A stretch of 64,000 bases of DNA from Leptobrachium leishanense (lineage: Eukaryota > Chordata > Amphibia > Anura > Megophryidae): NCBI GenBank assembly GCA_009667805.1, contig CM019069.1, forward strand, positions 96,383,204 through 96,447,203, in the 5' to 3' direction. How positions within the stretch are numbered: position 1 is the first letter of the stretch; each line of letters opens with the position of its first letter. Positions 10,451 to 21,371 of the stretch are shown here, piece after piece. A program made the translations under genes and the position numbers. The notes beneath the pieces are model-generated. The model was not told the origin of the DNA. It searched no databases and was given only the letters and a program-made list of their open reading frames with translations.

Positions 10451-11589
10451 ATTTTTTTACAGAGCAAAAAACCTCTGTGCACATGCCTACTCTGCCTAGT
10501 TATAAATACAGCCCTGGCTACAGGGAGACCGTTTGAGTCAAAGCTGCATGAAGTGAGGTATGTGAGGATGTTCCGTGTTATGCCATTTGATTATAGACTT
10601 CTCTGAATACTGTAGATGTTTTCAGAGCACATATAAGAAGTGATGATTAGGGACAGTCTAATGGGACGAGGAAGGGAATTCCACAGAGAAATCTTTAAGT
10701 CTGTCATGACAGGAGGTGCTAAGAGGAGGATAGGAGTAGGTCGTTCAAAGATGATAGACAGCGAGATAGGGCAGTGATTCTGCAGAGCGATGATGTAACT
10801 CTATCACGACGTCAGGCCACATTACTGGTGGATTTCCAGAGATGGCAGCATGTGGGGTTCCCTTGCTGACATTTTTCAAATACATATTAAAAAAACGTAA
10901 AAAAGAATTACACACACTAATTCAAATTGCCCCCCCCCCCTTTGTTGAAATGCCCAAAAAAAATAATCTATATATGGTACAGAGAAGAAACCTGGGGATA
11001 CGGAACAAGGGAAGTTTAAATAGTTGCAGCGAGTACATGGCATGTGATAAAATACGGGTTATGTATACAAACTGATTCTGAGAGTACGATTGGCATCACG
11101 TTGAATTTCCCAGTAGCATTTATACAAAGATTACACTTGTTTTTGTGCAAGAGACGATGTGTGTCCAAAGGAGCAATTGCAACTTCATAATGTGTAAATT
11201 CAGTTGCAGAAAGAAGGTTGAAATAAGGGAGGCATGTGTACTGGTAATTGGGGGGGGGGGGGGATAAAAATACAAACCTTTAAAGACACTGCTAGCACTT
11301 ATTCACAAATGAACTGTGGTCTCTCACAGAATAACGTTAACGAAAATGAGTACAAATGTTTGTTTTACAATTCTATTAATATACGACTATTATTATACAG
11401 CAGGTTTGGGTAGAATCTCTTTTGTGCAATGTTCTTTTTTTGCTCCAATTATTTAGTGTGATGTGTATGCTTCCTACTGTCTCTGCTCTTCATCTCCCAG
11501 TGCTACCACAGCCAACCACTCATCTCAGCCAGCCGAATGTTGTAAATTGACAGCGGCAGTATGATGGGAGGATAACCGTCACCTAGTGT
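10451..11589. other. Unassigned
   Basis: No gene is seen. G and C homopolymer runs lie at about 10929 and 11249. An ATGGGACGAGGAAGGGAATT region near 10660 may be old LINE tail in complement, but I cannot establish it. Confidence 0.35.
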
Positions 11590-11755
11590 CAGCCCCTCCT
11601 CTTCTCCTCTCCAATTGTAAGATCTTGAGCAGGGTCCTGTCTCCTACTGTTCTGTGTATTGAACCTGTATGTATATTTGTTAGTCTGCCTCCCATTGTAC
11701 AACGCTACGGAACTTGTTGACGTTTTATAGAAACTTGCAACTGTAACTATCAATG
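11590..11755 (+). mobile_element. L2-type LINE 3' UTR
   Basis: CCAATTGTAAGATCTTGAGC, CTACTGTTCTGTGTATTGAA and ATTGTACAACGCTACGGAAC followed by TTTTATAGAAACTTG form the characteristic amphibian L2 3' tail, comparable to 8930-9060. No coding part is retained. Confidence 0.75.
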
Positions 11756-11809
11756 ATCATTGTTTGTATTTAAGTCATTTGTGGACTAAGTGACAAAAAT
11801 CTCTCCACA

Positions 11810-12400
11810 GTTTTAAAGGAACACTCCTGAAAATGAGTGTCCCTTTTTTGCCCTTAAATAATTGGGCATAGGTTGCTGACAGCCTCTGCCCAATTATTAT
11901 AATTTTTTATTTATTTTTTTTGCCCTATTTTGCTCAACTTTTCTCCCTCCTCCTCCTCTTTGACTTCGACTAATCCCAAAATCCAGAAGTCCCTGAGGAG
12001 GTTTTCTGCACAATTTGTGCTACTTGCGTAGCGTAAGAAATGGATATTGCATACCGCAACAGGACGTGCGAAGTTTGTGTAGCGCCTGTGCAGAATGATG
12101 GATTGGAGATGTGTGCATGTGCAACTCCTTTCCGTCGCAGCCTCTCTGAGGCCAATCACTAGTGCGATTGCAGATCACTAGTGCATAGTCATGTCGGCAT
12201 GCTCCCTGTGTGCCAACAACACTAGTAAAATAGTAGTAACCAGCAAAGGGAAATTCAAATTCCCCAGCTGCTGGTGATGCTGGGTGGGGTGAAACAGACT
12301 CCTTCACTTCACTCAATGTTTTAAGCAAAATGGGGAGAGGCTGAGCGAAGGGGGGTGGCGGCGCACTATGCACTTCCTGATCACTTTATAGTTTTAAAAT
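11810..12400. mobile_element. MITE family G, copy 1
   Basis: Starts TTTTAAAGGAACACTCCTGA and contains AGCCTCTGCCCAATTATT, TTTGTGCTACTTGCGTAG and GCAGCCTCTCTGAGGCCAAT blocks. These recur in 34480-35036 and 54950-55470 in the same or opposite order. It ends in TTATAGTTTTAAAATGGTCA. Non-coding; the superfamily is not determined. Confidence 0.5.
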
Positions 12401-12627
12401 GGTCAAGATGTGAGGCGTGTTTAAGTCCTCAAACTGGTTCCTATTCCCGTGCTGTATCTGCACGTCAGTCATTTCAGAAAAACTTGCTCCAGGGACAGCA
12501 TCTCTGAAGGACCATGTTTTAAAGCTTTTTATCAGGCAATACATACAAATACTTAAGTGCTTTTTCACAAACCGCCGGAGTGGCAAGTTCCAGTGCCAAC
12601 AATCGTCATTTCACAAAACTAAAGTTC

Positions 12628-12989
12628 ACTCTATGTGCGGCTGTGCGCCCATACTGACCTGCCTCCCGGCGTCTGTCGTGGCGTTGTGATGCTTCGACGG
12701 TGCTGGCTGCATAATGTAGCACGCACACGAATTGCGTGTGCTGCGGACGCTCTGAAAGACTCCTCGTCGTAGCGCTACGACGCGTGTTAGGTGCAGCAAA
12801 GTGCATTCTCCATAGGCGGATCGAGCCTTGCAGCGCTGAGCGCACTAACTGCGCTCAGCAAGGTGGCCAGACAGGCGTCAGAGTGAAGGAACATCCACTC
12901 ACAAACGTGCCTTCTGCTCTTAAAAAAGTCGAGTCTGACCCTGGACTTTAAAAAAAAAAAAAAAAAAATATGCTTGTCTGACCCGGGCC
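12628..12989. mobile_element. Harbinger-like MITE, family B, copy 1 (left end damaged)
   Basis: The right end GCTTGTCTGACCCGGGCC is followed by TTA. The interior (CGAATTGCGTGTGCTGCGGA, GCAGCGCTGAGCGCACTAAC, CAGGCGTCAGAGTGAAGGAA) matches the reverse complement of the copy at 58944-59282. An A-run at 12951-12968 interrupts it near the right end. The left TIR is not recognisable. Confidence 0.65.
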
Positions 12990-13182
12990 TTAATGGTGAA
13001 GCTTCTCATGTCACTCTTTGGAATTGGGTTTTGTGAGTTGCTGTCGTTTTATCGGAACTTTAGGAATAACCCCTTTTTAAAGTGCTGAAACGTTTCTGGA
13101 TTTTGCGTTCTGTCAATGAAAGGGCTCTTTTGCTGCATTGTTTGTTAAGGTTGTTCTTTCTCTCAACAATAAATGCAATTGA
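12990..13182. other. Short unassigned spacer
   Basis: AT-rich sequence up to the 5' truncation point of the L2 insertion; nothing recognisable. Confidence 0.4.
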
Positions 13183-14382
13183 CTTTTTGCCCTCACCAAA
13201 GTCACCAACGACCTCCTAACTGCTAAAAAACACGGCCACTATTCTATTCTCATCCTGCTTGACCTCTCGGCTGCTTTTGACAATGTTGACCACCCCCTCC
13301 TTCTACAGACCCTCAACTCTCTGGGTCTCGGTGACACTGCACTTGCTTGGGTTGACTCCTATTTATCCAACAGGTCCTTCTGTGTGTCCTTTGCTGGTAA
13401 CTCCTCCTCCTCCTCCTCATTGCCTCTATCTGTTGGTGTACCTCAAGGCTCTGTCCTTGGTCCTCTGCTCTTTTCCATCTACACCTCCTCCCTGGGCAAA
13501 ATCCTCTACAACTTTGGCTTTAATTACCACCTCTACGCTGATGACACTCAGATCTACCTCTCTACCCCTGATCTCTCTCCCCCTGTCCTTTCAAAAGTCA
13601 GTGACTGTTTATCTGGCATCTCCTCCTGGATGGCCTCCAACCACCTAAAGATCAACATGTCAAAGACTGAGCTCCTACTTATTCCTCCCTCCAATGCCTC
13701 CCCACCTCCTGACTTCTCTATCACGGTGGAGGGTATCACCATCTCCCCATCAAACCAAGTTCGCTGTCTTGGAGTTACACTTGACTCTGCTCTTTCCTTC
13801 ACCCCCCACATCAAGTCTCTTTCCTCCTCCTGCCGATACCAACTGCGTAATATTTCCAGAATTTGGCCATTTCTTACCGCTGTCACCACAAAACAACTCA
13901 TACACGCCCTGGTAATCTCCCGACTCGACTATTGCAATAATCTCTTATCTGGGCTCCCTCTGTCCCGCTTCTCCCCCCTACAATCCATCCTGAACGCCTC
14001 CGCCAGGCTAATTCACCTCACCCGCCGCTCTGTCTCTGCCGCTCCCCTCTGCGAGTCCCTTCACTGGCTCCCCATCCACTGCAGAATTAAGTTCAAAATC
14101 CTTATCCTTACCTACAAAACCCTCACTAACTCAGCTCCCCACTACCTGTCCTCACTAATCACCAAATACACCCCAGCCCGCTCCCTAAGGTCAAACAGTG
14201 ACCTGCGCCTAGCTTCTCCCCGCATCACCTCTTCCCATGATAGACTGCAGGATTTCTCACGCGCAGCCCCCACTCTCTGGAACGCTCTCCCTCGTACTGT
14301 CAGACTTTCCCCTAACTTCTCTTCCTTCAAACGCTCCCTGAAAACATTCCTATTTAGGGAAGCCTACCACCCAACTCACTGA
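13183..14382 (+). pseudogene. L2 reverse transcriptase, C-terminal 399 residues
   Basis: This frame is open for 399 codons after an upstream TGA (13180-13182) and ends at TGA 14380-14382. It encodes [13 protein letters not shown] (RT motif A), [13 protein letters not shown] (motif B) and [10 protein letters not shown] (motif C, residues about 118-127), then the thumb and C-terminal block with [11 protein letters not shown] and [13 protein letters not shown] full L2 ORF would add an endonuclease domain and the RT N-terminus, both missing. No frameshift or stop is seen in the retained part, which argues for a fairly young copy. It has no own start codon and is not functional. Confidence 0.85.
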
Positions 14383-14597
14383 CACAACCATCAATCACTC
14401 TCACCTTACAGTCCTCTCCTCCTGTTTCCAACCCCAACCCTCCCAGATTGTGAGTTCCTACGGGAATAGGGCCCTCATCTCCTCCTGTACTGTTTGTCAA
14501 ATGTTGTTCAATGTATTGTAACCCTGTCTATACTGTGCTTATTGTACGGCGCTGCGGAATATGTTGGCGTTTTATAAATAAAGAATAATAATTTATT
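13183..14597 (+). mobile_element. 5'-truncated L2-type LINE
   Basis: It comprises an open RT fragment (13183-14382), a 3' UTR with GATTGTGAGTTCCTACGGGA, TTATTGTACGGCGCTGCGGA and GTTTTATAAATAAAG, and a terminal AATAATAAT run. That tail is typical of L2 elements, which end in a short microsatellite rather than poly(A). The 5' end begins inside the RT domain, as expected of incomplete target-primed reverse transcription. Confidence 0.85.
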
Positions 14598-15334
14598 GGG
14601 GTGATTGGGCTTAGAGAATAATGGCTTAATACTGCGCAATGGGTGTCTTTGAAGCCCAGTACATTATATATCTATACAGAACGAGTAAAAGTATGACTGT
14701 TATATACATCTACGGTTTTATGACCTTTTTTCATACTTTTTTTTCTGCAGAATGCTATTATTTCTGTACTTGAATACGTCCTGCAGAGGGCGATTATGCT
14801 ACTGCTGTTTTGGTTCTTATATTATTTCTTGTTTGGAGTCGAATGTGTGTTTTTGTTTTCACGGACAGATATTCTGGTTTAGTCCTGATTTTTATTTCTG
14901 GACGTCACCTTTTGCGCTTTCCTGTACTTCTATCTCTCATACGCTTTATATGCAAAAAAGAAACTGGGGAGCTGCAGTTTGTACAGGCATGTATATTGTG
15001 AATTTTTCCTCTCTATTCAGATTTCCAGGCCCCCCTCCTCAATCCATACGTTTAATTGCAAAACATCTGTTGGGTTAAAAAGAAGTAAATGAAGTACAAT
15101 ATTGATGGCTCCCAAACCCCACTAAAACAATTTAGTAAAGTTTATTTTTAGGAATAGAAATGTAAATAATTCCTTGATCCTTGCTGCGATATATAAATTG
15201 GGGACTTAGGAGGGAGCCATGGTCACAAGCAAAGTCACGGTTAATTTAAAGTTGGCTTTGAGGGGTAAAATAAGAAAAACAATATATTCATTGAAGTTGT
15301 GGTGGGGAGCAAAAAATAAGATTAAAAGCCTCCA
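14598..15334. other. Unassigned
   Basis: No gene or defined repeat is seen. A T-rich segment with GTCCTGCAGAGGGCG lies near 14779. Sequence from about 15130 may already belong to the fold-back repeat that follows. Confidence 0.35.
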
Positions 15335-17030
15335 CACTGGAAATAATAAAGTTTATTCTTGCAGAAGTCATTTAAACGTCCCAGCAATTCAAAGAACTGC
15401 ATCACAGAGCTCAACTGCTACATTCCCCATATGCAGCACAGACCTCTGGGTAACGTCTGCAATTTCTAGTTTTTTTGCATCCTGGGTCTGTTTGAACACA
15501 GAACCCTCCAATCAATGCCATGCCATACTAGATAGCTTTTTTAAATTTTTTTTTTATTTTTTAGCCGAGATCATGTTTATGCACCTGGTCACAGCCACTC
15601 CTGTAGGCCCCATTCACACCTATATGTTTTAAAGCGCGTTCCTGCGTGCTTTAAAACGCATGGAAGTGGAAATCCCATGCTTTTCAATGGGACCCGTTCA
15701 CACCTGGGCGTTTTAAAGCGCGCAGGACTGCGATTTAAAACATCCTGCACCCAAAGAAGTCCGGGAGCTTCTTTGGTGCGTATAGCAGCGCGTTTGCGGC
15801 CATAGACACAGCCGCGAACGCGCTGCAATGCGCGTTCACGTGTAAAAAAAACACGCGCGTATTGCGTGCATATAAAAAGACACCTAGGTGTGAACCCAGC
15901 CATACAGCTGTTTTGAGTTTATTGTACCCTCATCAGTAGGAGTTTGGTGTGACCAGTTGCAGGTTGATGCTTAACCCCCTAGGACAAATTAATATTTAAA
16001 TTGTGGTGGAGGGGAAAAAAAAAAATGAAATTAAAAGTTTATTATTGCAGAAGTCATTTACACATCCCAGCAAGCAATTCAAAGAACTGCATCACAGAGC
16101 TCATGTGCTACATATTGATTTGTCCTAGCATCAACCTGCAACTGGTCACACCTACCTCCTGCTGATGCGGGTACAATAAATCAGGGATGTGCCATCAGGG
16201 TAGACAGGTGAGGCAGATTCTCACCTGCATTTAAGCGATAAGTATACTCACCTGCTCCACGCCTCCCCGCCGTCGACTCCATCGCCTACCTCTTCGCGCA
16301 GTGCATGTATTCTTTTTACAGCTCGCACAATTTGCCTACTGGGACACTTCTCCGGTTCGCTAATCGCGTAGACTGCTCGGGAGGTCTGCACCGCGCGTCT
16401 GTTCAAATAGGACCAGACGCGCGCTACGTACTTCCTGAACACTGCTCGTCAGAGCCTCCGAGAGGCCCTGACAGAACAATGAAATGGCTTGGACCAAAGT
16501 AAAAGCACCATTGGACCAGGCCATTCAGTAAAACCCACCTGCATTGGAGGTTTACCTCTGACAGGAAGGGGTCCAGGCAGCTCCCTCTAGTGGCAGATAC
16601 AGAGTATGACAGGCACAGAAAAAAAAATTTCATTTTATTTTTTATTTTTATATTAGTAAAGTATATATGATGAAAATAATGGTATCTTTTAGAAAGTCCA
16701 TTTAATGGCGAGACAAACAGTGTATAATATGCGTGGGTACATTAAATGAGTACAAGATAATTTACAGCTAAACACAAACCGCAGAAAGTTAGTTAATATC
16801 TGTGTATATCTGGCTTTGATACTAGCCGGTGCCTCACCAGCCACTGACCTCACCACATGTCCCTGCAATAAACCCAAAACAGCTGTACAGGAGTGGCTGC
16901 AAACAGTTGCATAAACCTGATCTATGCTAAAAAAAAAACGCCATCTAGTATGGCATGACATTGATTGGAGGGTTCTGTGTGAAAACAGACCCAGGATGCA
17001 AACAAGTGAGAAATTGCAGATGTCATTTGC
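15335..17030. repeat. Fold-back repeat cluster (family E)
   Basis: A segment at 15340-15415 (TTGCAGAAGTCATTT, AAAGAACTGCATCACAGAGC) is repeated directly at 16036-16110. Sequence at 15910-15990 (GTGTGACCAGTTGCAGGTTG) is inverted at 16118-16190. Sequence at 15470-15600 (GCATCCTGGGTCTGTTTGAA, CCCTCCAATCAATGCCATG) is inverted at 16865-17010. It therefore folds on itself at several scales. It is interrupted by a MITE at 15606-15901 and by GC-rich sequence at 16190-16640. Non-coding. Confidence 0.65.
15606..15901. mobile_element. MITE with GGCCCC...TTCACACCTA ends
   Basis: The left end GGCCCCATTCACACCTA and right end TAGGTGTGAACCCAGCC are inverted repeats. GTA precedes and ATA follows, so the target duplication is TA or a diverged three-base site. 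The interrupted fold-back sequence (CTGTACAGCTG at 16888) is restored if it is removed. The interior is CpG-rich and non-coding. Confidence 0.7.
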
Positions 17031-17106
17031 ATGACATTCTAGAAAGTGCTATTACAAGACATAAATATTCTACATATTTTTTTATATATATTTTTTGCAC
17101 AGCTAT

Positions 17107-17531
17107 GGCTAGGGTCAGACTAACGCATTTTTCGCGTTGTCCGTGAAAAAGTGCGTTCGAACGAATGGACGTATGTTTTCACGGAATACGCGATAGCGGT
17201 CATACGATGCAGATTTTCGTCCGTGATTTTGTTCGATTATCAATAAAACACTTTTTGCGTCTGGACGTTATGTTGGCCGGACATTAGCAGCGTCTGATGT
17301 CTCCTAATCACGCACACACGCTGCTAGCGGACGCAGCGCACTCTGTACGTCAGTACTAGCGGTTTGACGTTCTCTAAAAAATGCGTTTGTTTGCCACTTG
17401 CGTTGCGTGGCCGCACTTTCGTGCGGCCGTTCTTGGTATGCTGCCCGGCATTGGACTTCATTTGCTGCTAGCACGGCCGTGATTAAGTGCGGCTAAACGC
17501 ACGTTAATACTGCGTTCGTCTGACCCTAGCC
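17107..17531. mobile_element. Harbinger-like MITE, family C, copy 1
   Basis: The TIRs GGCTAGGGTCAGACTAACGC and GCGTTCGTCTGACCCTAGCC bound 425 bp. TAT lies on both sides as a three-base duplication. The interior blocks TTTTTGCGTCTGGACGTTAT, GTTGGCCGGACATTAGCAGC and GTACGTCAGTACTAGCGG are shared with copies at 29771, 42153 and 50125. No transposase. Confidence 0.85.
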
Positions 17532-17534
17532 TAT

Positions 17535-18194
17535 GTCTATTGGAGTATAGTGCTGCCAGGTCGGTGCTAATAATTGGTTGGCATGACAGCGACTTTTACA
17601 GAATAAAAGTAAACCAGCAGCAGCTCTGTAACGTCAGTCCTGTCTATTTGAGACTTTTCTTTGCCTCCTTGAGTGTTTATCAGGTAGCCATGAAAGTGTG
17701 CAGAGAAGGACAAAGCTGTTACACCACGCACGCTTGTGATGCTCTCAGCCCATCGTCTGCGCTTGTATCTGTATAACCGGAGACAAAGCAGTTTGACGTT
17801 AATAACTGTTCCAATAGCACGAATGACGTCCGATGATTAGGCTGCAGCTACTCTTCCATACACAAGCTTTTAATAATGTGCGATTGGCGTCTGCCATCCA
17901 CCCACATCTAAAGAGAGCTTTTGAGTGTGTCTTTATGTACCTGTTACAGATTGCAGGTCTGTGTTGTCGACTGGTATAAAGCAATATTGTGTTGTGGAAA
18001 TATATACCTCGGCAACAATGTCTTGTTAAAGCTGCTTGTTTAGGTATATGTGAAAATGATTTATTGTTTTCAGTGTCTTTTTTTAAAAATTTATTTTGGG
18101 GTTTGTGTAAATGTTATCGATGTTAAACACAAAGTTTGAAGACAAAGAAAACCTTTCATTTATCCCTGTTGTTGTTGCTAAAAAGGCAAACTTA
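17535..18194. other. Unassigned
   Basis: No gene or recognised repeat is seen. Small ORFs here lack any family resemblance. Confidence 0.35.
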
Positions 18195-18722
18195 AGGGGG
18201 GTGTGGCCGTCTGTCTAAGGGAGCAGATGTCTTCTGGTGGAGCCCCGCACGTCTGCTGCTCTTGGGGTCCATTTAACACTCCATCCGCTGTGCAATTTTG
18301 ATCTGGGGACTCAGGATAGCTGGCCATCGGAACCGAGTTGTCTGGAGGCCGCTTCATCCCCCCCCCTGGACTGTAGATGGCATGAGGTGCTGGCAGCCAT
18401 TTTGCGGCCTTCGTCTCAGCTCCTGCAGCCTTTCTGCCCGAGTTTCCTGCCGCCTCTGCCCAATCTGGGCCTGCGCTGGGAGCTGGGGAGACGGTGGGCC
18501 CACGTCTCTCTGCTACCTGGGATGGATGCTGGAAGGGAGAGGCGGGCGGACCAACAGGTGCTCAACGAGACTGACCTTCTACGCCCGTAGGAGGTACAGA
18601 TGCCTTCCTTACAGGCCTGGAGGCCTGTCTGTAGCTGCTGGACGGGGAGGACATGGACGGCCTGCTTACCAGAGGCGTCTGGCGCCAGGTGATGTTCGCT
18701 TTGAAGGGATGCCGGGAGGTTT
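18195..18722 (+). mobile_element. L1/Tx1-type 5' end fragment (probable)
   Basis: It begins GGGGGGTGTGGCCGTCTGTC with GGGAGCAGATGTC and a TGGAGCCCC block. This parallels the minus-strand 5' end of the element at 47562-49508 (GGGGGGCGTGGCCGGCAGC, GGGAGCAGACGTG). GC-rich, with a CCATTTTGCGGCC block also found there. It is cut by mariner sequence at about 18724. A 5' UTR fragment is inferred; no ORF is assignable. Confidence 0.5.
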
Positions 18723-18723
18723 C

Positions 18724-19461
18724 TTTTTTTTGCCTAGTTTAATACACCTCTATATGGGCACCATTAGTTGCACGAAACACATCAGGACGGTACTCGATTT
18801 CTTGCTATGTTCGCTGTAGCATACTCTCATCAATGTTGGCAATGGCATTAGTGGTCCTCTGCTTTAGATTAGTGATGTCCCGTACCTTTGTTCGATACAC
18901 GATATCTTTAACATAACCCTTTAGAAAGAAGTCGAGGGGAGTGATATTTGGTGAACGAGGTGGCCAGGGAATTTGGCCACCCCTTCCAATCCATCCATCT
19001 GGAAATATTTAATTTAGGAACCCACGAACATGCAGTCCCCAATGTGGTGGTGCGCCATCTTGCTGGAAAATGATGGTTGGTTGAAGGTCATGTAGTTGTG
19101 GTGCCACGTATTCAGTCAAAAGGTCAAGGTAAACATTTGCAGTAATTGATGTCTCGCCGAAGAAAAACGGACAAATGATTCGCTTGCACCTGATCCCACA
19201 ACACACATTCATTTAAAGCAGAGGATCACTGATGCCATTGCCACCATTGATGAGGGTATGTTACGGTGAACATGGCAAGAAATTGAGCACCGTCTTGGTG
19301 TGCTTCGTGAAACTAATGCCCATATAGAGATGTATTAAATGAGGCAAAAAAAACCTTAAATATATACGTCTCATTTTGTAATAATTTTCCCTTACCTGTT
19401 TTTCATTTGCCTTTGTAATAAGTGTTTTAAATTGTAAAGAGACTTTATGGACACCCTGTAC
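18724..19461. mobile_element. Snap-back mariner-like element
   Basis: The arms at 18724-18866 and 19214-19353 are about 140-bp diverged inverted copies of one transposase C-terminal coding segment. The 347-bp spacer encodes more transposase on the minus strand. The right terminus ACTTTATGGACACCCTGTA (19443-19461) is a mariner-type TIR. The matching left terminus is missing or buried. Confidence 0.75.
18867..19212 (-). pseudogene. Mariner-like transposase fragment
   Basis: Minus-strand translation gives RIICPFFFGETSITANVYLD and IIFQQDGAPPHWG, the region around the second catalytic Asp. After a break it gives WPPRSPNITPLDFFL followed by GYVKDIVYRTKV. The latter is the third-acid region of IS630/Tc1/mariner transposases with N at the expected Asp. 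The N-terminal DNA-binding domain and first catalytic Asp are missing. A frameshift lies near 19009. Inactive. Confidence 0.8.
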
Positions 19462-19848
19462 TTACTTTGTAATGCAACATATTAAACGGCGATTAGCATA
19501 CGTACAGCTTCATCACATTTACCATCTGTTTATTATTATTTTATTTGCTGGGCAAGCTCTTGCTTTTCAGCTTTTATCCTGTCGTACAGTTAATGTTCTT
19601 ATGCAGCGCTCAGTAGCTTGGGCTTTCATTATGCTGCCGTGATGTTGTCGGCTTATACTGCAGTTATATCTATCTCACCATATAAACGAAGCCAATGCTG
19701 AGAATTTCACTACACATATCTTTGAAACAGCCCTTGGAAACTCCACATCATACTGGGAGAAAAGGAGCCGGTAGTGAAAATAGCTGCCCAATACGTCACA
19801 GAATGTCACAGACTGAGAGGAACATGAGAGATCCCGGACTTATAAATC
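19462..19848. other. Unassigned
   Basis: AT-rich; nothing recognisable. Confidence 0.35.
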
Positions 19849-19990
19849 CCCAACACGGACTCCTCCCCAACACGGACTCCTCCCCAACACGGACTCCTCC
19901 CCAACACGGACTCCTCCCCAACACTGACTCCTCCCCCAACACTGACTCCTCCCCAACACGGACTCCGCCCCAACACGGACTCCGCCCCCA
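19849..19990. repeat. 17-18-bp minisatellite
   Basis: About eight units of CAACACGGACTCCTCCC(C), with one-base length changes and GGACTCC/TGACTCC variants. ORFs across it on both strands are repeat artefacts. Confidence 0.9.
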
Positions 19991-21371
19991 TCCCACTTCA
20001 CATTATCCCTTACCTCTGATAATGTCCATGGACTTGCCCATCCCCCTCCCTTCACCCCATATAACCTCCTCATATGCTTTGGCAATGCTAAAATGTATTT
20101 GGTCCTGCCAATAAAGCTTATTTTGATTTGACTCAACTGTTACAGATCATAATGTACAGCTTCGGTGGGGCTGCGGTCACTTCTAGTCAAGGCAGAGCTA
20201 CCTGCATTGTCTGCAAAGTGTTAACATTTACACTAATTAGCTTTTATTTTGTATTCTTCTAAGTGTTTCTAATTATTTGCTAAAGGAAACCAAAGCCTTC
20301 AACAAAGAATTTATTAAATGGGCAAAAACCAATATCCAGTTTTTCTGTATTGTCACAGACGGATCCATGCATGGGCATTCTTTTCCCCTCATTAATCTTG
20401 CGTGAAGTATGCCCAGATTCTGTTTTAATTGCTATAGGAGATTGAAGAAGACGGGGAACAACTGCATGTATAAATAACTTTTGTTCTAATAATCTTACTT
20501 CGCTTTTTGCAGCTGCACTTTTAGAAAGTAATAAATGAGAAAATTATATGTATCAAATGACACCATGAAATTGGAAAAACCTATAATTACAATGCAGAGT
20601 TAAGTGGTTTGTAGATTTCTCCTCTTTGACACTTTTTAAAAGATAATTTTAATCTTTTTTTTTCTTGCTGTTTTTTTTTCTCTCTCAACCGTTGGATTGC
20701 ATGAGACTGCACATGCTGTCTGTATCCAATAGGACAACACAGGTTGCTTTTATTTAGGGAAATCAGTTTTTTTCCTCGGCTGTCAAGAGGAGACAGGACT
20801 TGGGGTTTCCAGGTCTTGAAAACATTGTCAGGAACCGCCTTGGAAATGTTTTAACGGTTCCCCTTAGTACCTCCTGTAGCTTACCCATAAAAAGGTCTGT
20901 CACAAGCTTTCAAGCGTTTCATTGCCACCCTGTAAGAACAAGCAGACACAAACCAAGATTATTTTTACCCTGTTTGATGAAAGGATGCCCACTTGAAATC
21001 TGTGATTGCATTGAGGTCTTAAATAAAGACTGTAACTGACAATATAAGTAAACCCCATTCCATGAATTGAGCAATTGTGTGTGTGTGTTTTAGTGGTGTA
21101 CCGAAATGAAAATTTGGGACCAGAACCGAAACTGCAAGATGAGCTCAGCCGCAAACCGAAAAAGGACTTTTTATCCTAAAAAGTTTCAAACAAGTTGTTT
21201 TTGTATAATTGTATTCATATTAGACATAATTTGAAATGAAAATCAAGCCAATAATAACCACACATTTATTGAAAGTAATATGCCAAAATTGCAGGGAAAA
21301 TATCTTAGATGTCCAAATTGACAAATTCCTTTGAACTGGGAAAAAAAACCCTAAAGTCTCCTATTAGGAGC
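19991..21371. other. Mostly unassigned; possible LINE tail at about 20075-20130
   Basis: TTTGGCAATGCTAAAATGTA followed by CCTGCCAATAAAGCTTATTT resembles a LINE 3' end with a polyadenylation signal, but has no coding part. The remainder is AT-rich without recognisable features. A GTGTGTGTGT run lies near 21077. Confidence 0.35.

Noticed and set aside
13259..13648. 129-codon ORF overlapping the L2 RT
   Set aside because: It is a shadow frame; the RT motifs lie in the other frame.
16305..16633. Short ORFs on both strands around the GC-rich 16250-16500 segment
   Set aside because: The segment is palindromic and CpG-rich, lies within a fold-back repeat, and the peptides match no family.
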